From a virus, in IMG/VR virus record IMGVR_UViG_3300022200_000735, positions 1 to 22,082 of that record: a DNA stretch of 22,082 nt, one strand, 5' to 3'. The position numbers and the translations under genes are program-made. Shown one piece after another: positions 1-7,807 of this stretch. The notes under the pieces are model-generated. The model saw only the letters and a program-made list of their open reading frames with translations, had not been told where the DNA came from and did not search any database. Each line of letters opens with the position of its first letter. The stretch's first letter is position 1.

Positions 1-686
1 GATTTTAAAGTATTGGAGTAAGTAGCATGAATGCCCCCGTGCCATCGGTGTTTTATCATCAAGTTACGGTTTATCATAACTGACATACAAAACAACCAAC
101 GTGGAAAGTGGTCTTTTAAGCTAAATCCTGCGACGCCTTCGTATTCTGGTGCTAAGTTTGCAAGTTTACTTTCAAAGCGAGCGTCATGATTACCGAGTGT
201 AAAAATACACTTAGCGTTACCTGCAACTTTTTCAATCTCACCAAGCCTGTCAGATACCGCCTCTAATTCTTCTTTCACAGTCGGCATTTTTACTGTAGAC
301 CAAGCAGACTTTGGGTAACGAGAAATTGAAGCCCCATCGAAAGCGTCACCGTTCATCACGATAATGTCGCATTTGTGTTTCTTAATTAGTTTCACAAATG
401 CCTTGTGAGCTGTGCTGATTTCATCAGGCCAATAATGAGCGTCTGAAGCAACAAAAATAGTGGCATTATCTATGTCTACATCCATGCGACTCATATGGTC
501 ACGAACGTAATATTCGGGTGCGGTAACGTGGTCTGAAACTAAACGTATCTTGTATTTGTTCTCAATTCTTCTGCGTCTAAGGTAAACACCCCTGACTTCT
601 AGTTTGAGTTTTTTGCTGACTGCTGATGCAGATTTAAGTTGATTCCACGCTTCTATAAATTCAACATCTTTGATTCTGTCGCTCAT
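1..686 (-). CDS. HTH plus calcineurin-like metallophosphoesterase (3' end outside window)
   Basis: The frame opens with ATG at 686 and stays open to base 1, giving 228 residues with the C-terminus beyond the window. A GGAG ribosome binding site lies just upstream of the start. Residues about 8-45 form a basic helix-turn-helix-like head (SASAVSKKLKLEVRGVYLRR). The rest carries the metallophosphoesterase signature motifs in order: D82-A-H84, GDAFD at 113-117, GNHD at 165-168, and a late WHGGIH around 215-220 that fits the family's HGxH-type motif. In this family these residues bind two metal ions and hydrolyse phosphoesters. The substrate is unknown. Phages carry many such HTH-phosphoesterase fusions, and nucleic acid or nucleotide processing is a reasonable guess. 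It follows the holin-like gene after an 11-base gap, so it is probably co-transcribed with it. The family call is firm; the role is not known. Confidence 0.85.
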   Translation of the reverse strand, partial: MSDRIKDVEFIEAWNQLKSASAVSKKLKLEVRGVYLRRRRIENKYKIRLVSDHVTAPEYYVRDHMSRMDVDIDNATIFVASDAHYWPDEISTAHKAFVKLIKKHKCDIIVMNGDAFDGASISRYPKSAWSTVKMPTVKEELEAVSDRLGEIEKVAGNAKCIFTLGNHDARFESKLANLAPEYEGVAGFSLKDHFPRWLFCMSVMINRNLMIKHRWHGGIHATYSNTLK

Positions 687-697
687 GAAAACTCCAT

Positions 698-970
698 TTA
701 ACGCTTTAAGACACCCTCAATCACGACAGCCGTCACTAAACCGACAACAATCCAAATGAGCTTATCTACCAGCCTAAACACAGCACCACGGCTAATAGTA
801 ACTTTTTCTACATCAGCCATACGGTCTTCCATGTTTAGCTGACGTGCATCGTATGTATCCATTCGGTTGAACAAAGTAATAATTCGTTCTTCCATACGTG
901 CTAAAGAAACAACGGCTTCACTTAACTTATCAAGTTTCTGTTCTATGCGTGCCAGTCGTTGCTCTTCCAT
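698..970 (-). CDS. Holin-like / XhlA-like small membrane protein
   Basis: This is a 90-residue protein. Residues 1-60 are charged and helical with coiled-coil character (ARIEQKLDKLSEAVVSLARM). One hydrophobic segment spans about 71-88 (LIWIVVGLVTAVVIEGVL) and ends in KR. That layout, a cytoplasmic coiled coil followed by one C-terminal membrane anchor, matches XhlA-like haemolysin/holin accessory proteins of phages. It could equally be another tail-anchored phage membrane protein. No endolysin gene is in the window, so a lysis role rests on topology and on its position at the end of the structural block. The ATG at 970 has only a weak GGA upstream. A 62-base gap holding a perfect palindrome separates it from the preceding gene, so it may have its own control. 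Confidence 0.6.
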   Translation of the reverse strand: MEEQRLARIEQKLDKLSEAVVSLARMEERIITLFNRMDTYDARQLNMEDRMADVEKVTISRGAVFRLVDKLIWIVVGLVTAVVIEGVLKR

Positions 971-988
971 TTATTTATCCAACAAATA

Positions 989-1006
989 TGTGTTATTAAT
1001 AACACA
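989..1006. promoter_or_regulatory. 18-bp perfect palindrome in the gap before the holin-like gene
   Basis: TGTGTTATTAATAACACA is its own reverse complement. It sits in the only AT-rich gap (971-1032) between the structural genes and the holin-like gene. As RNA it could form a 7-bp stem with a TTAA loop, but no clear U-run follows on the minus strand. As DNA it has the form of a dimeric repressor or activator site. The choice between operator and weak terminator cannot be made from sequence alone. Confidence 0.4.
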
Positions 1007-1032
1007 AGTTTAATTTAATTTATGTGAAATAC

Positions 1033-1314
1033 TTAGCTTTCTAATAACTTGTTTTGACTTGCAAGTAATTGACCTGTAGTCGCATTGGCTTGAACCATCT
1101 CATTACGAAATGACTCCACCGCAGCGCCTGTATGTCTCTGTTGTTGGCTGTTCTCAATAGTAAGAATAGGCATCCACGCAATCGCACAACCGTACTCGTC
1201 TATCTCTTTACCTGTATTTGGATTATTCCCTCGCAGTTGAGTAAACCACGCACACTTCATCTGTATGCAGTCTTTCTTAATAAGAGGGCAGAACGTACCT
1301 TGCTCTAGCTTCAT
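1033..1314 (-). CDS. Conserved phage hypothetical protein with four cysteines
   Basis: A 93-residue protein whose ATG overlaps the stop of the tail-collar gene as ATGA, so translation is probably coupled. The N-terminal half holds four cysteines at 9, 16, 21 and 43 (FCPLIKKDC, MKCAWF, YGCAIAW), which suggests a small metal-binding or Fe-S knuckle. The C-terminal half is a Gln/Asn-rich helical tail (GAAVESFRNEMVQANATTGQ). I recall similar proteins from phage genomes next to tail or lysis genes, but no function is established. The spacing C-x6-C-x4-C-x21-C does not match a standard zinc finger. Gene reality is well supported by the overlap and composition; function is unknown. Confidence 0.75.
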   Translation of the reverse strand: MKLEQGTFCPLIKKDCIQMKCAWFTQLRGNNPNTGKEIDEYGCAIAWMPILTIENSQQQRHTGAAVESFRNEMVQANATTGQLLASQNKLLES

Positions 1315-2099
1315 GTTTTTGTACAGATAATTACGTCAACATACTGAACGGCTAAATCAAGGCTGTGTGTGTGCGCTGTGCCACCGCCAAGTGCAGATGT
1401 TGTACCTGATACAGAAACAGAGTGAGCGTGGTCGCCTACTGCATTGATAGATAAACCGTGAGCATGAGCGCCTCCAATATCAGTAAAAAGTGCGCCTTCT
1501 GGCCCACCAGCGCCTACAGATGCTCTACCAAAACTATCACCTGTGTTAGATGTTTGAATATTATGTTGATGCCCACCATGAGTATCGGTAGCACCACTAT
1601 GGCTATGACCACCAGCATTGCCAGTCGAACCACCTCCACTAAATGTATGGGTGTGACTTGGTATTTGGTCTGTTGTAAGTGTCGTATTGCCAACGTTTTG
1701 CGAACTAAAGGCTGTCGTAAAGTTAACTGAACCTCCTGTACCTGCTGTTCCAGTCACTACTCGCAAAGATTTATTGTTATGAGTCGTGTCTTTTGTCCAA
1801 CCAGTAGGTGCAGTTGATTGTTGAAATAATATTTTAGTGCCACTTGGTAAAGCATCAATTAGCCTACCATCTAGCGTAGAAGCACCTGACAATGCAGATG
1901 TACCTGTCACGGCTAAGTTACCACCTACGGTTAAGTTGTCACCCGATGCGCCTGTTTGAAAGTCTTTCAACTGTGCCATCAACTCGCGAAAAGCATTGTT
2001 TACAAGACCTGGTGACATACCTTCGGCAATGTTGATGCCGTCTATGTCGGTGTTGCCTGATGCCGTTGCATCAAACTCAGAGATTTTTGTCTTTGACAT
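1311..2099 (-). CDS. Tail-collar / short tail fibre-like receptor-binding protein
   Basis: A 262-residue protein. The N-terminal part (about 1-80) is a likely virion-attachment and trimerisation region, with a Gly/Thr-rich repeat-like stretch (NLTVGGNLAVTGTSALSG). Residues 85-115 (LPSGTKILFQQSTAPTGWTK) match the conserved opening of phage tail-collar domains. The C-terminal half holds six HxH motifs (149-151, 165-167, 177-179, 212-214, 224-226, 243-245) in Gly/Ser-rich linkers and ends in the typical VQYVDVIICTKT strand. In T4 gp12 and gp37 comparable histidines bind metal ions along a trimeric fibre axis and the tip binds the receptor. The start overlaps the preceding stop as TAATG. Being a receptor-binding tail tip is a strong inference; the receptor is unknown. 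Confidence 0.85.
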   Translation of the reverse strand: MSKTKISEFDATASGNTDIDGINIAEGMSPGLVNNAFRELMAQLKDFQTGASGDNLTVGGNLAVTGTSALSGASTLDGRLIDALPSGTKILFQQSTAPTGWTKDTTHNNKSLRVVTGTAGTGGSVNFTTAFSSQNVGNTTLTTDQIPSHTHTFSGGGSTGNAGGHSHSGATDTHGGHQHNIQTSNTGDSFGRASVGAGGPEGALFTDIGGAHAHGLSINAVGDHAHSVSVSGTTSALGGGTAHTHSLDLAVQYVDVIICTKT

Positions 2100-3988
2100 T
2101 ATTGTTCCAATCCAAATACTGCACCATAACCGAGGTTCATCGCTTTGCGTTGTAACTCTTTACCTAATGGTTCCATAGAGGTTTCACTTGCCTTTGCCAT
2201 TAACCGACTCGCTAACTTAGGGTCTAGCATTGCGCTGACTAGCAACTCTCGTATCTTCTCATCTGTGCCATTGTAAAGCCAGTTCATAGGAGCCGCTACT
2301 TTTTGCAACACAGACGGCACATCACCGAATATTTGTTTGCCAATAATGCCACCAATTACATTAGCTGTAGACATATTCTTAAATGTGTCAGAGCCTGGCA
2401 TCTTAGTTGCGCGATTAAGCACGCCTTCGTCTAAATCCTTGGCAATCTTTTCAAGGACTGCGATTTGTGGCTTGGACAGTTTCTCAAAGTTCTTGCCTTC
2501 CTTCGCAGCGCGTATGGCTCTAGCAAACGATGGTTGAGACAGGATAAAACTGCCTGGGTTTTGCGGGTCAGGTATTGTGCTAATTACTCGTGACCTAAAA
2601 CCTTGTGCGTCTTTCATGCTGTCAATGCCTCTACTCATAGCGGCATATTTACGTAAATAATCTCCGTAACCTGGAGCAGCCGACTCAATCACATCATCAA
2701 CAGATTTAATAATTTCGTTAAGTTGATTGCGAGCCGCTGTGTACGCTGATTTTGGAGGGCCACCTTTACTAGACTTATCTAACAAACCAAGTGTTGCATC
2801 TCGTAAGTCTTTACGTATTTCGTACAAATCTCGTGCGGAGGTGGCTCGTTTGACCTCTTGCAAAGCGTCTGTAACAACTTCTTGAACAGTTGAACGCTTA
2901 CCGACTGGAGAATTCAATATATTTTTTACCGTTTTGCCGACTACTAAATCAACAGCCGAGCGAAACGTATTAGGGTCAACGTTAGACTGTGCAAATGCGT
3001 TTTCACGCAATGGGTCTGTGATTGCGTTTCGTCTAGCTTCTGCCGCTGTAACATCTTCGACTTCTCTAGCCATGCGGTTAATGATATTCATACGCGCCTG
3101 ATTTGCAGTAGATTGTTGCTCTGCAAAACGACCCGTCATATCAAGACCCTTAATAGGTGTCTCGGCTGATATTAAGCCCAAGTCTTTTGTAGCTTGTGCG
3201 GTAGTCGGTTGATAGCCTGGGACTTTCTGTTGATAAGACTCCCCACGCTGAATAGCAGACGATGGGTTACGTGCTAGTCCTGTTAAGACTTCGCCAGCAA
3301 TCTTATCTCTGCCAAGGTCTGTAAACGGTTGCACCATTCTCTTAGCGAGTTGCGGCGTCTTGCTAGCTATCATAGAACCACCTGACGGAGCAACCATACC
3401 TGCGGCAAGCCCTAACCCCATCTGCGCTAATGGAGGCGCACCGCCCTCTCTAGCCGCGCCTGATGCACCCGCACCGCCAATAGCGCCAGTTGTCTGTAAG
3501 CCTAAATTCTGCATAAGCGCGGCTAAAGACTTTGGAGCAAGTGTTTGTGCTAGTTTTGCTGTACCGCCTACGCCTGCCATAGCCGATGCAACGTCTTGCG
3601 ACACGCGCTCAGTTGGGGTGCGTGGCTGTGGCACACCTGCCGTGTTCATTAGGTTTTGTAAAGACTGACTTGCAGGAGGAATGTTTGTTCCCGCAATCAT
3701 ATTAATAAGCTGATTCATTGCATCGCCAGCCATCATTGGGATGGCAGACGCTCCTGTAACTGCGGCACGACCTGTTAATCCTGCTTGTCTACCAAGTTGT
3801 GCCATACCCGTAGGTTCAGGCGCAAATTGGTCTTTAGGGTATGAGATGTCAATCCCTGGTGCGGACTCGGTAACCGTTTGACTTTGCTGATACAGCCTAG
3901 CCGCTTGCCTATTTATTTCATCCTGACCCATGCTTGCAGGGAAAGCTACTTGCCCAACATTAGGAATTTCTACGATAATTTCTTCCAT
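2099..3988 (-). CDS. Large internal virion / DNA-ejection protein
   Basis: A 629-residue protein starting with a short motif region (IVEIPNVGQVAFPASM at about 5-20, then a helix to residue 36) of a kind I associate with phage internal proteins. Residues about 130-210 are rich in Gly and Ala with long stretches lacking charge (GLQTTGAIGGAGASGAA, LGLAAGMVAPSGG), as expected of a membrane-active part. The remainder is mostly helical and charged, including KYAAMSRGIDSMKDAQGF. I see no enzymatic motif such as a lytic transglycosylase Glu signature. Its place is last of four consecutive Gly/Ala-rich genes, following the pattern of P22 gp7/gp20/gp16 or T7 gp14-16, proteins stored in the head and ejected to help DNA cross the envelope. 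TAATG overlaps join it to both neighbours. Confidence 0.65.
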   Translation of the reverse strand: MEEIIVEIPNVGQVAFPASMGQDEINRQAARLYQQSQTVTESAPGIDISYPKDQFAPEPTGMAQLGRQAGLTGRAAVTGASAIPMMAGDAMNQLINMIAGTNIPPASQSLQNLMNTAGVPQPRTPTERVSQDVASAMAGVGGTAKLAQTLAPKSLAALMQNLGLQTTGAIGGAGASGAAREGGAPPLAQMGLGLAAGMVAPSGGSMIASKTPQLAKRMVQPFTDLGRDKIAGEVLTGLARNPSSAIQRGESYQQKVPGYQPTTAQATKDLGLISAETPIKGLDMTGRFAEQQSTANQARMNIINRMAREVEDVTAAEARRNAITDPLRENAFAQSNVDPNTFRSAVDLVVGKTVKNILNSPVGKRSTVQEVVTDALQEVKRATSARDLYEIRKDLRDATLGLLDKSSKGGPPKSAYTAARNQLNEIIKSVDDVIESAAPGYGDYLRKYAAMSRGIDSMKDAQGFRSRVISTIPDPQNPGSFILSQPSFARAIRAAKEGKNFEKLSKPQIAVLEKIAKDLDEGVLNRATKMPGSDTFKNMSTANVIGGIIGKQIFGDVPSVLQKVAAPMNWLYNGTDEKIRELLVSAMLDPKLASRLMAKASETSMEPLGKELQRKAMNLGYGAVFGLEQ

Positions 3989-5055
3989 TATCTTTCCTCT
4001 ACTTTGCCCGTTGCAGGGTTAAATACCTTGGTCTTAGGCTTTGTTGTAGATTGTTTTTCAGCTATGCCCGCTTTCTTTTTCATAGCCTCAGTTGCAATAG
4101 CCCTTGCCTCGCGTTTTTGTTGAATAACGGCATCAGAATCGCCTACCTGTGGAAAATAAAGACGAAACTCAGCTATCATTTCATCTTTACCAATTACAGC
4201 GCCTGACTCGCTACGTAACTTAGACCTAATCCAATCATCCGCAGCTTGCTCGTACTTCTGCGTATCCTGAGACTGCACACTTCGCCTAAAAGAATCACCG
4301 ACAAATGGCATAGCACCAGCCAAGGCAGAACCTACCTGCGGGTATTCGCCCTTATCTTCTAGTGGGTCAAGAATTTTTGTAGCAGCTTCCATACGGTCAT
4401 AATATCCAACCGAGGTTTCTTGTGTAGCAGTTGGTTTAAAATCTTTTGGAGCGCCTGCGCCTACATCTGAAATAACCCGCCCTGTGTTTAAATCTATAAC
4501 GCGCTGTACAGGTTGACCATTTTCTTGCACAGTTACTAATTGTGGGTTTACATTTGCTTCGCCCACAAAGTTAGGGTCACGAGTAATCTGTCCTGTTTTT
4601 GGATTAAATATTGTTCCAGTTTTCGCATCAAATTGTAAATTAACAGATGGCGCAGACTTAGGTGTTGTAGATTCTAATGCTTTCATAATCGCACCTACCT
4701 TTTCAGGGTAAGCCACGGCTAATTGACGCATCATGTCATAGTTAATCTTACCGCCCTGTATAGCGTTTGGCAAGGCATCCTTAAACGCTTTTTCGGCTTC
4801 TGTAGCTTGCATCATTTGCTCAAACTCACGACCTTGCAATGCCTGTTGTTCAGCGCCTTTAAGTGATTCTTGATACCCACCAAGCCCTGCCATACCAGCT
4901 TGCCCTAAAACTTGACCCGTGCCAACAGGTTGAAAAGATGGCCCACTTGCCATTAAGCCCATTAGACCAGCCTGTAGCAAGCCCGAGTTTAATGCACTTT
5001 TTTGAGCCGTTTTATAATCTTCTTCACCGAGCAGACTTTGTAAATAATTAGCCAT
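3988..5055 (-). CDS. Probable internal virion / DNA-ejection protein
   Basis: A 355-residue protein. After a short polar start, residues about 24-62 form a Gly/Leu/Met-rich, weakly hydrophobic stretch (SGLLQAGLMGLMASG, GQAGMAGLGGY), followed by charged helices to about 130. A central extended region carries two related elements, GTIFNPKTGQ near 145 and KVFNPATGK near the C-terminus. A helical section at 225-335 includes YEQAADDWIRSKLRSESGA and MIAEFRLYFPQVGDS, which I recall as recurrent in phage virion proteins of unknown structure. The role is inferred from position among the Gly/Ala-rich genes and from composition. The start has a modest AAAGG-type ribosome binding site and the end overlaps the next start as TAATG. 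Confidence 0.6.
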   Translation of the reverse strand: MANYLQSLLGEEDYKTAQKSALNSGLLQAGLMGLMASGPSFQPVGTGQVLGQAGMAGLGGYQESLKGAEQQALQGREFEQMMQATEAEKAFKDALPNAIQGGKINYDMMRQLAVAYPEKVGAIMKALESTTPKSAPSVNLQFDAKTGTIFNPKTGQITRDPNFVGEANVNPQLVTVQENGQPVQRVIDLNTGRVISDVGAGAPKDFKPTATQETSVGYYDRMEAATKILDPLEDKGEYPQVGSALAGAMPFVGDSFRRSVQSQDTQKYEQAADDWIRSKLRSESGAVIGKDEMIAEFRLYFPQVGDSDAVIQQKREARAIATEAMKKKAGIAEKQSTTKPKTKVFNPATGKVEER

Positions 5056-5065
5056 GTCGTTGCCT

Positions 5066-5593
5066 TTATAGTAATGAAATAGGTCTATTAGCAGAGCGTC
5101 TACGAGAGCCTTGCTGTTGATATAACTCTTCTAGCGGGTCAGTCATAGCGATAGCTTGCCCTTTCCTAATTGATGGTGCAGACATATCGTCTTGTGGTTG
5201 TTTTGTTCCACCCATCTTTCCTAACATAGGCGCTAAATTTGAAAATGAATCTAATAGCCCTGCCGTTCCCGTTTCCGCAAGAACAGGCGCTACGTTACTT
5301 GCAACTAGGTGAGGTGCAGCCCAACTTGCTGTAGAGGGCAACGCGGCAGATGCAAATTCAGGCAATAAGCTAGAGGTAATCGTTGATTCTAAGGCAACAG
5401 GAAATGCTTGCGCCGCACCACCCGCCGCGCCACTCGCCGCACCGCCAGCACCGCCAGCAACTCCGCCCAAACCGCCACCAATTCCCCCCGTAATACCACC
5501 CATAAGCGCTCCCTGCAAAGGGTCGCCTCCTGTGAGTGCAGATGTGCCACCACCGATTGCCGCGCCAATTAATACAGGTTCTAATCCACTCAT
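5066..5593 (-). CDS. Gly/Ala-rich small internal virion protein
   Basis: A 175-residue protein. Residues about 8-62 are nearly all Gly, Ala and small hydrophobics (LIGAAIGGGTSALTGG, GGITGGIGGGLGGVAGG) with glycine-zipper spacing, which in other phage ejection proteins goes with insertion into or passage through membranes. The C-terminal third is polar and basic and ends QQGSRRRSANRPISLL. A GGGGTAA ribosome binding site precedes the ATG at 5593, three bases after the previous stop. No catalytic motif is visible. It is probably one of a set of proteins ejected with the DNA; composition and position are the only support. Confidence 0.6.
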   Translation of the reverse strand: MSGLEPVLIGAAIGGGTSALTGGDPLQGALMGGITGGIGGGLGGVAGGAGGAASGAAGGAAQAFPVALESTITSSLLPEFASAALPSTASWAAPHLVASNVAPVLAETGTAGLLDSFSNLAPMLGKMGGTKQPQDDMSAPSIRKGQAIAMTDPLEELYQQQGSRRRSANRPISLL

Positions 5594-5596
5594 ACG

Positions 5597-6634
5597 TTAC
5601 CCCAATAATCCAAGACCAGCACCAGCCGCCGCACCAAGCCCACCGTAACCCTCTGGAGCTAATGCCGCACCCGCCGCCGCACCTGATAATGCGCTACCGA
5701 CTCCACTTTTATAAATAGGTCTTGATGTTTGTGAACCCATTGGTGCGCCATACGCGGCAGACAAGTAAGACTGAAGTGCTGAGTAAGGCGCGGCTTGTTC
5801 AAAGTTGAATCGTTGCATCGCATCACCCAATGCCAATTCTTGATAACCTTCTTGCATTTGACCTAAATCAATTAAGCGCTGAATGTCGGCATAGTCTTGA
5901 GATGCCATGTCGGGTGACATACCCGCCGCTTGTAATTGACGCTGATAATCTTGTGCCGCTGTTTGACCCAAGCCACTCGCCGCGCCCAATTGTGTTTGCA
6001 ACGATTGGTTAGACAATTGACCAAGGTTTTGAATAGCGTTCTCTTGAAAGCCACGCTCTTGACCGTAATTTTGGTAAGCTAAGTTACCTGCGGTATCAGT
6101 AAGCGCTTGAGCATATTGACCCATTGCACGGTCTTGCAAGTTACCCATCGCACCTGAACCGTAACGCCCTGCCTGTGATGCTTGAGAATTAAGCTGTTGA
6201 ATTTGGTCTTGAAACTGTGTTTGTGCGCCACGCGTAGCGGCGTCAAATGCCCCGCTAAAGAACGGATTGCCACCAAGGTAACCACCTGTTGCTGTGTTTG
6301 CCGTTAAGCCCATAGCGGGGTTATACGCGGCTCGGTTATAAATGTCACCAAACGCACCTGTAGCGGGGTTGATTGCTGTCTGTAAGTTACCGACCACGTT
6401 TTGTGCGCCAGCAACAAGTGGCGAACCCGCTAAAGCTCGTTGTTGTGCCATCTGCATACCTTGTTGGGTCATATCAGATGCGCCAACGTAGGTTTGCCCA
6501 GGGTAAAACTGAGTTGGCCCAGACTTGTACAGGTCTTGCGCCTCTTGCAATCCATACTGCACGTAAGGTGCAATTGTCGGGTCTAACTCTGTCTTAACTG
6601 TCTGTGTACCGCTCGAACTAGGACTACCGCCCAT
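5597..6634 (-). CDS. Internal virion / ejection-type protein with Gly/Ala-rich C-terminus
   Basis: I place the start at ATG 6634, because AAGGAG lies seven bases before it; an in-frame TTG at 6640 is a poorer choice. That gives 345 residues. The N-terminal 60 residues contain a motif region (TELDPTIAPYVQYGLQEA, then FYPGQTYV) that I recall from Gln/Gly-rich virion proteins of aquatic phages. The middle is a long Gln/Ala/Asn-rich helical section (QFQDQIQQLNSQASQAG, RGFQENAIQNLGQLSNQ). The last 35 residues are Gly/Ala-rich and uncharged apart from one Glu (SALSGAAAGAALAP, LGAAAGAGLGLLG). It is the first of four such genes in a row. A DNA-ejection role is inferred from this. It overlaps the preceding GNAT-like gene by 11 bases. 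Confidence 0.65.
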   Translation of the reverse strand: MGGSPSSSGTQTVKTELDPTIAPYVQYGLQEAQDLYKSGPTQFYPGQTYVGASDMTQQGMQMAQQRALAGSPLVAGAQNVVGNLQTAINPATGAFGDIYNRAAYNPAMGLTANTATGGYLGGNPFFSGAFDAATRGAQTQFQDQIQQLNSQASQAGRYGSGAMGNLQDRAMGQYAQALTDTAGNLAYQNYGQERGFQENAIQNLGQLSNQSLQTQLGAASGLGQTAAQDYQRQLQAAGMSPDMASQDYADIQRLIDLGQMQEGYQELALGDAMQRFNFEQAAPYSALQSYLSAAYGAPMGSQTSRPIYKSGVGSALSGAAAGAALAPEGYGGLGAAAGAGLGLLG

Positions 6635-7028
6635 AATCAATCTCCTTCGCCCAACTACGGGGCTTAAAACCTAACTTTGGGGCAACCTTTGACCACGCGG
6701 GTCGCCATGAATCAAATGTAATTCGCTCCGCATTTGACGCTCTTGCAATCTCTTCAACCTTCTCAAACCAAACTTCAATCTCGCCTTGTAGACTGCCAGA
6801 TGCACACCATACGTGGAACGCATTGTTAACCGTTACACCCACAATAAAGCCGACTGTATAGTTATCTTTGTTCGCTAACCATAACCCTGCCTTATTGTTT
6901 ACTAAACTTGCATACACGTCTTCAGGTATCCAAGGCTCTTGGGTCTTTTTTAACAAGTCACACAAGCCACCCCTAACGTATGCCCAAACGTTCCTAATCT
7001 CTTGAGTCTGAACGTATTGAAATTTCAT
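6624..7028 (-). CDS. GNAT-like acetyltransferase-fold protein
   Basis: A 134-residue protein whose ATG overlaps the previous stop as ATGA. The order of elements fits the GNAT fold: an N-terminal helix pair (NVWAYVRGGLCDLLKK, then EPWIPEDVYASLV), strands LWLANKD and TVGFIVGVTV, a strand ending HVWCASGSL, a helix (EVWFEKVEEIARASNAE), then the strand ITFDSWRPAW and the C-terminal KLGFKPRSWAKEI typical of this fold's end. The canonical acetyl-CoA loop (Q/RxxGxG/A) is not clear, so it may have lost catalysis and serve a structural role. Phage genomes often hold such a protein between tail and internal-protein genes, as here. Fold assignment is by pattern only. Confidence 0.6.
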   Translation of the reverse strand: MKFQYVQTQEIRNVWAYVRGGLCDLLKKTQEPWIPEDVYASLVNNKAGLWLANKDNYTVGFIVGVTVNNAFHVWCASGSLQGEIEVWFEKVEEIARASNAERITFDSWRPAWSKVAPKLGFKPRSWAKEIDYGR

Positions 7029-7807
7029 GCAACCACCACGTAAGCATATTGCTTATCAGCATCAGAATTAGCCCAATGATTGATTGTAGCTTGTCCGTTC
7101 GTCTGATTGGTGATATATACATTACTGTATGCTTGCGGAGCTATATAACTCATTTTAGCAATAACGGCAGGTATTGACGGTCTAGGTATCACAACGTCAG
7201 CAGGGAAGTTCTCTAATACTACCGTTGTTGCGCTAACGTAACCAACTATTTCTACGTAATCGTTTGCTTCAAGCTCTAAGTAAGTATTAAGAACCCCCAC
7301 CACATGCGATGGTTCAGTTGCTGACTTTCTAATTGGCATAAAAAACTTTCTTGCACTTTCAGGAACGTCTACTCCATTCACTCGATACCAAATGTCGGCA
7401 AATTCCACAACATTAGATAAACTACTTAGCAATAAAGATACAAATACATCATATATACCCGCATTGCGAACATTTAACCGTGTCGTGTTGCTTCTATATA
7501 TACCGCTTGCAATCATAGTCGAATCAAATTCAACAATGCCAACTACGCCATCACCCGATGCTAATTGCCCTGTATTGTTACTAAACTCGCCATATGGGGC
7601 TGTATCTGTAAACGCAGAACCTGACGCGGGTAATAATATAATCTTACTGTCTCGACTAATGAGTGGGTCATACAACGTAGTCGTGGTCGCGTTACCCGTT
7701 GCAAGCGTAATAAGACCTGTGTTATTGGTTTTGCCCGTTAACACGCCATTCATAACCTCCGCGACTTCACGCGGTGACCCGCCCTGCGGAGGCAACCTTC
7801 TAAACAT
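7025..7807 (-). CDS. Tail accessory protein with inserted C1q/TNF-like jelly-roll domain
   Basis: A 260-residue protein that appears to have two layers. Residues 1-71 (RRLPPQGGSPREVAEVMNG, then TNNTGLITLATGNATTT) and 223-260 (YVTNQ-like start, INHWANSDADKQYAYVVVA end) look like the two halves of a short phage protein usually near 110-120 residues. Between them, about 72-222, lies a beta-rich domain with the pattern of C1q/TNF-like jelly rolls: VRNAGIYDVFVSLLLSS, EFADIWYRVNGVDVP, and LNTYLELEANDYVEIVGY. Such domains in phage tails commonly mediate trimer contacts or receptor binding. It starts on the stop of the nozzle-like gene (TAATG) and ends overlapping the GNAT-like gene (ATGA). The domain assignments are by pattern; the function is inferred. 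Confidence 0.65.
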   Translation of the reverse strand: MFRRLPPQGGSPREVAEVMNGVLTGKTNNTGLITLATGNATTTTLYDPLISRDSKIILLPASGSAFTDTAPYGEFSNNTGQLASGDGVVGIVEFDSTMIASGIYRSNTTRLNVRNAGIYDVFVSLLLSSLSNVVEFADIWYRVNGVDVPESARKFFMPIRKSATEPSHVVGVLNTYLELEANDYVEIVGYVSATTVVLENFPADVVIPRPSIPAVIAKMSYIAPQAYSNVYITNQTNGQATINHWANSDADKQYAYVVVA

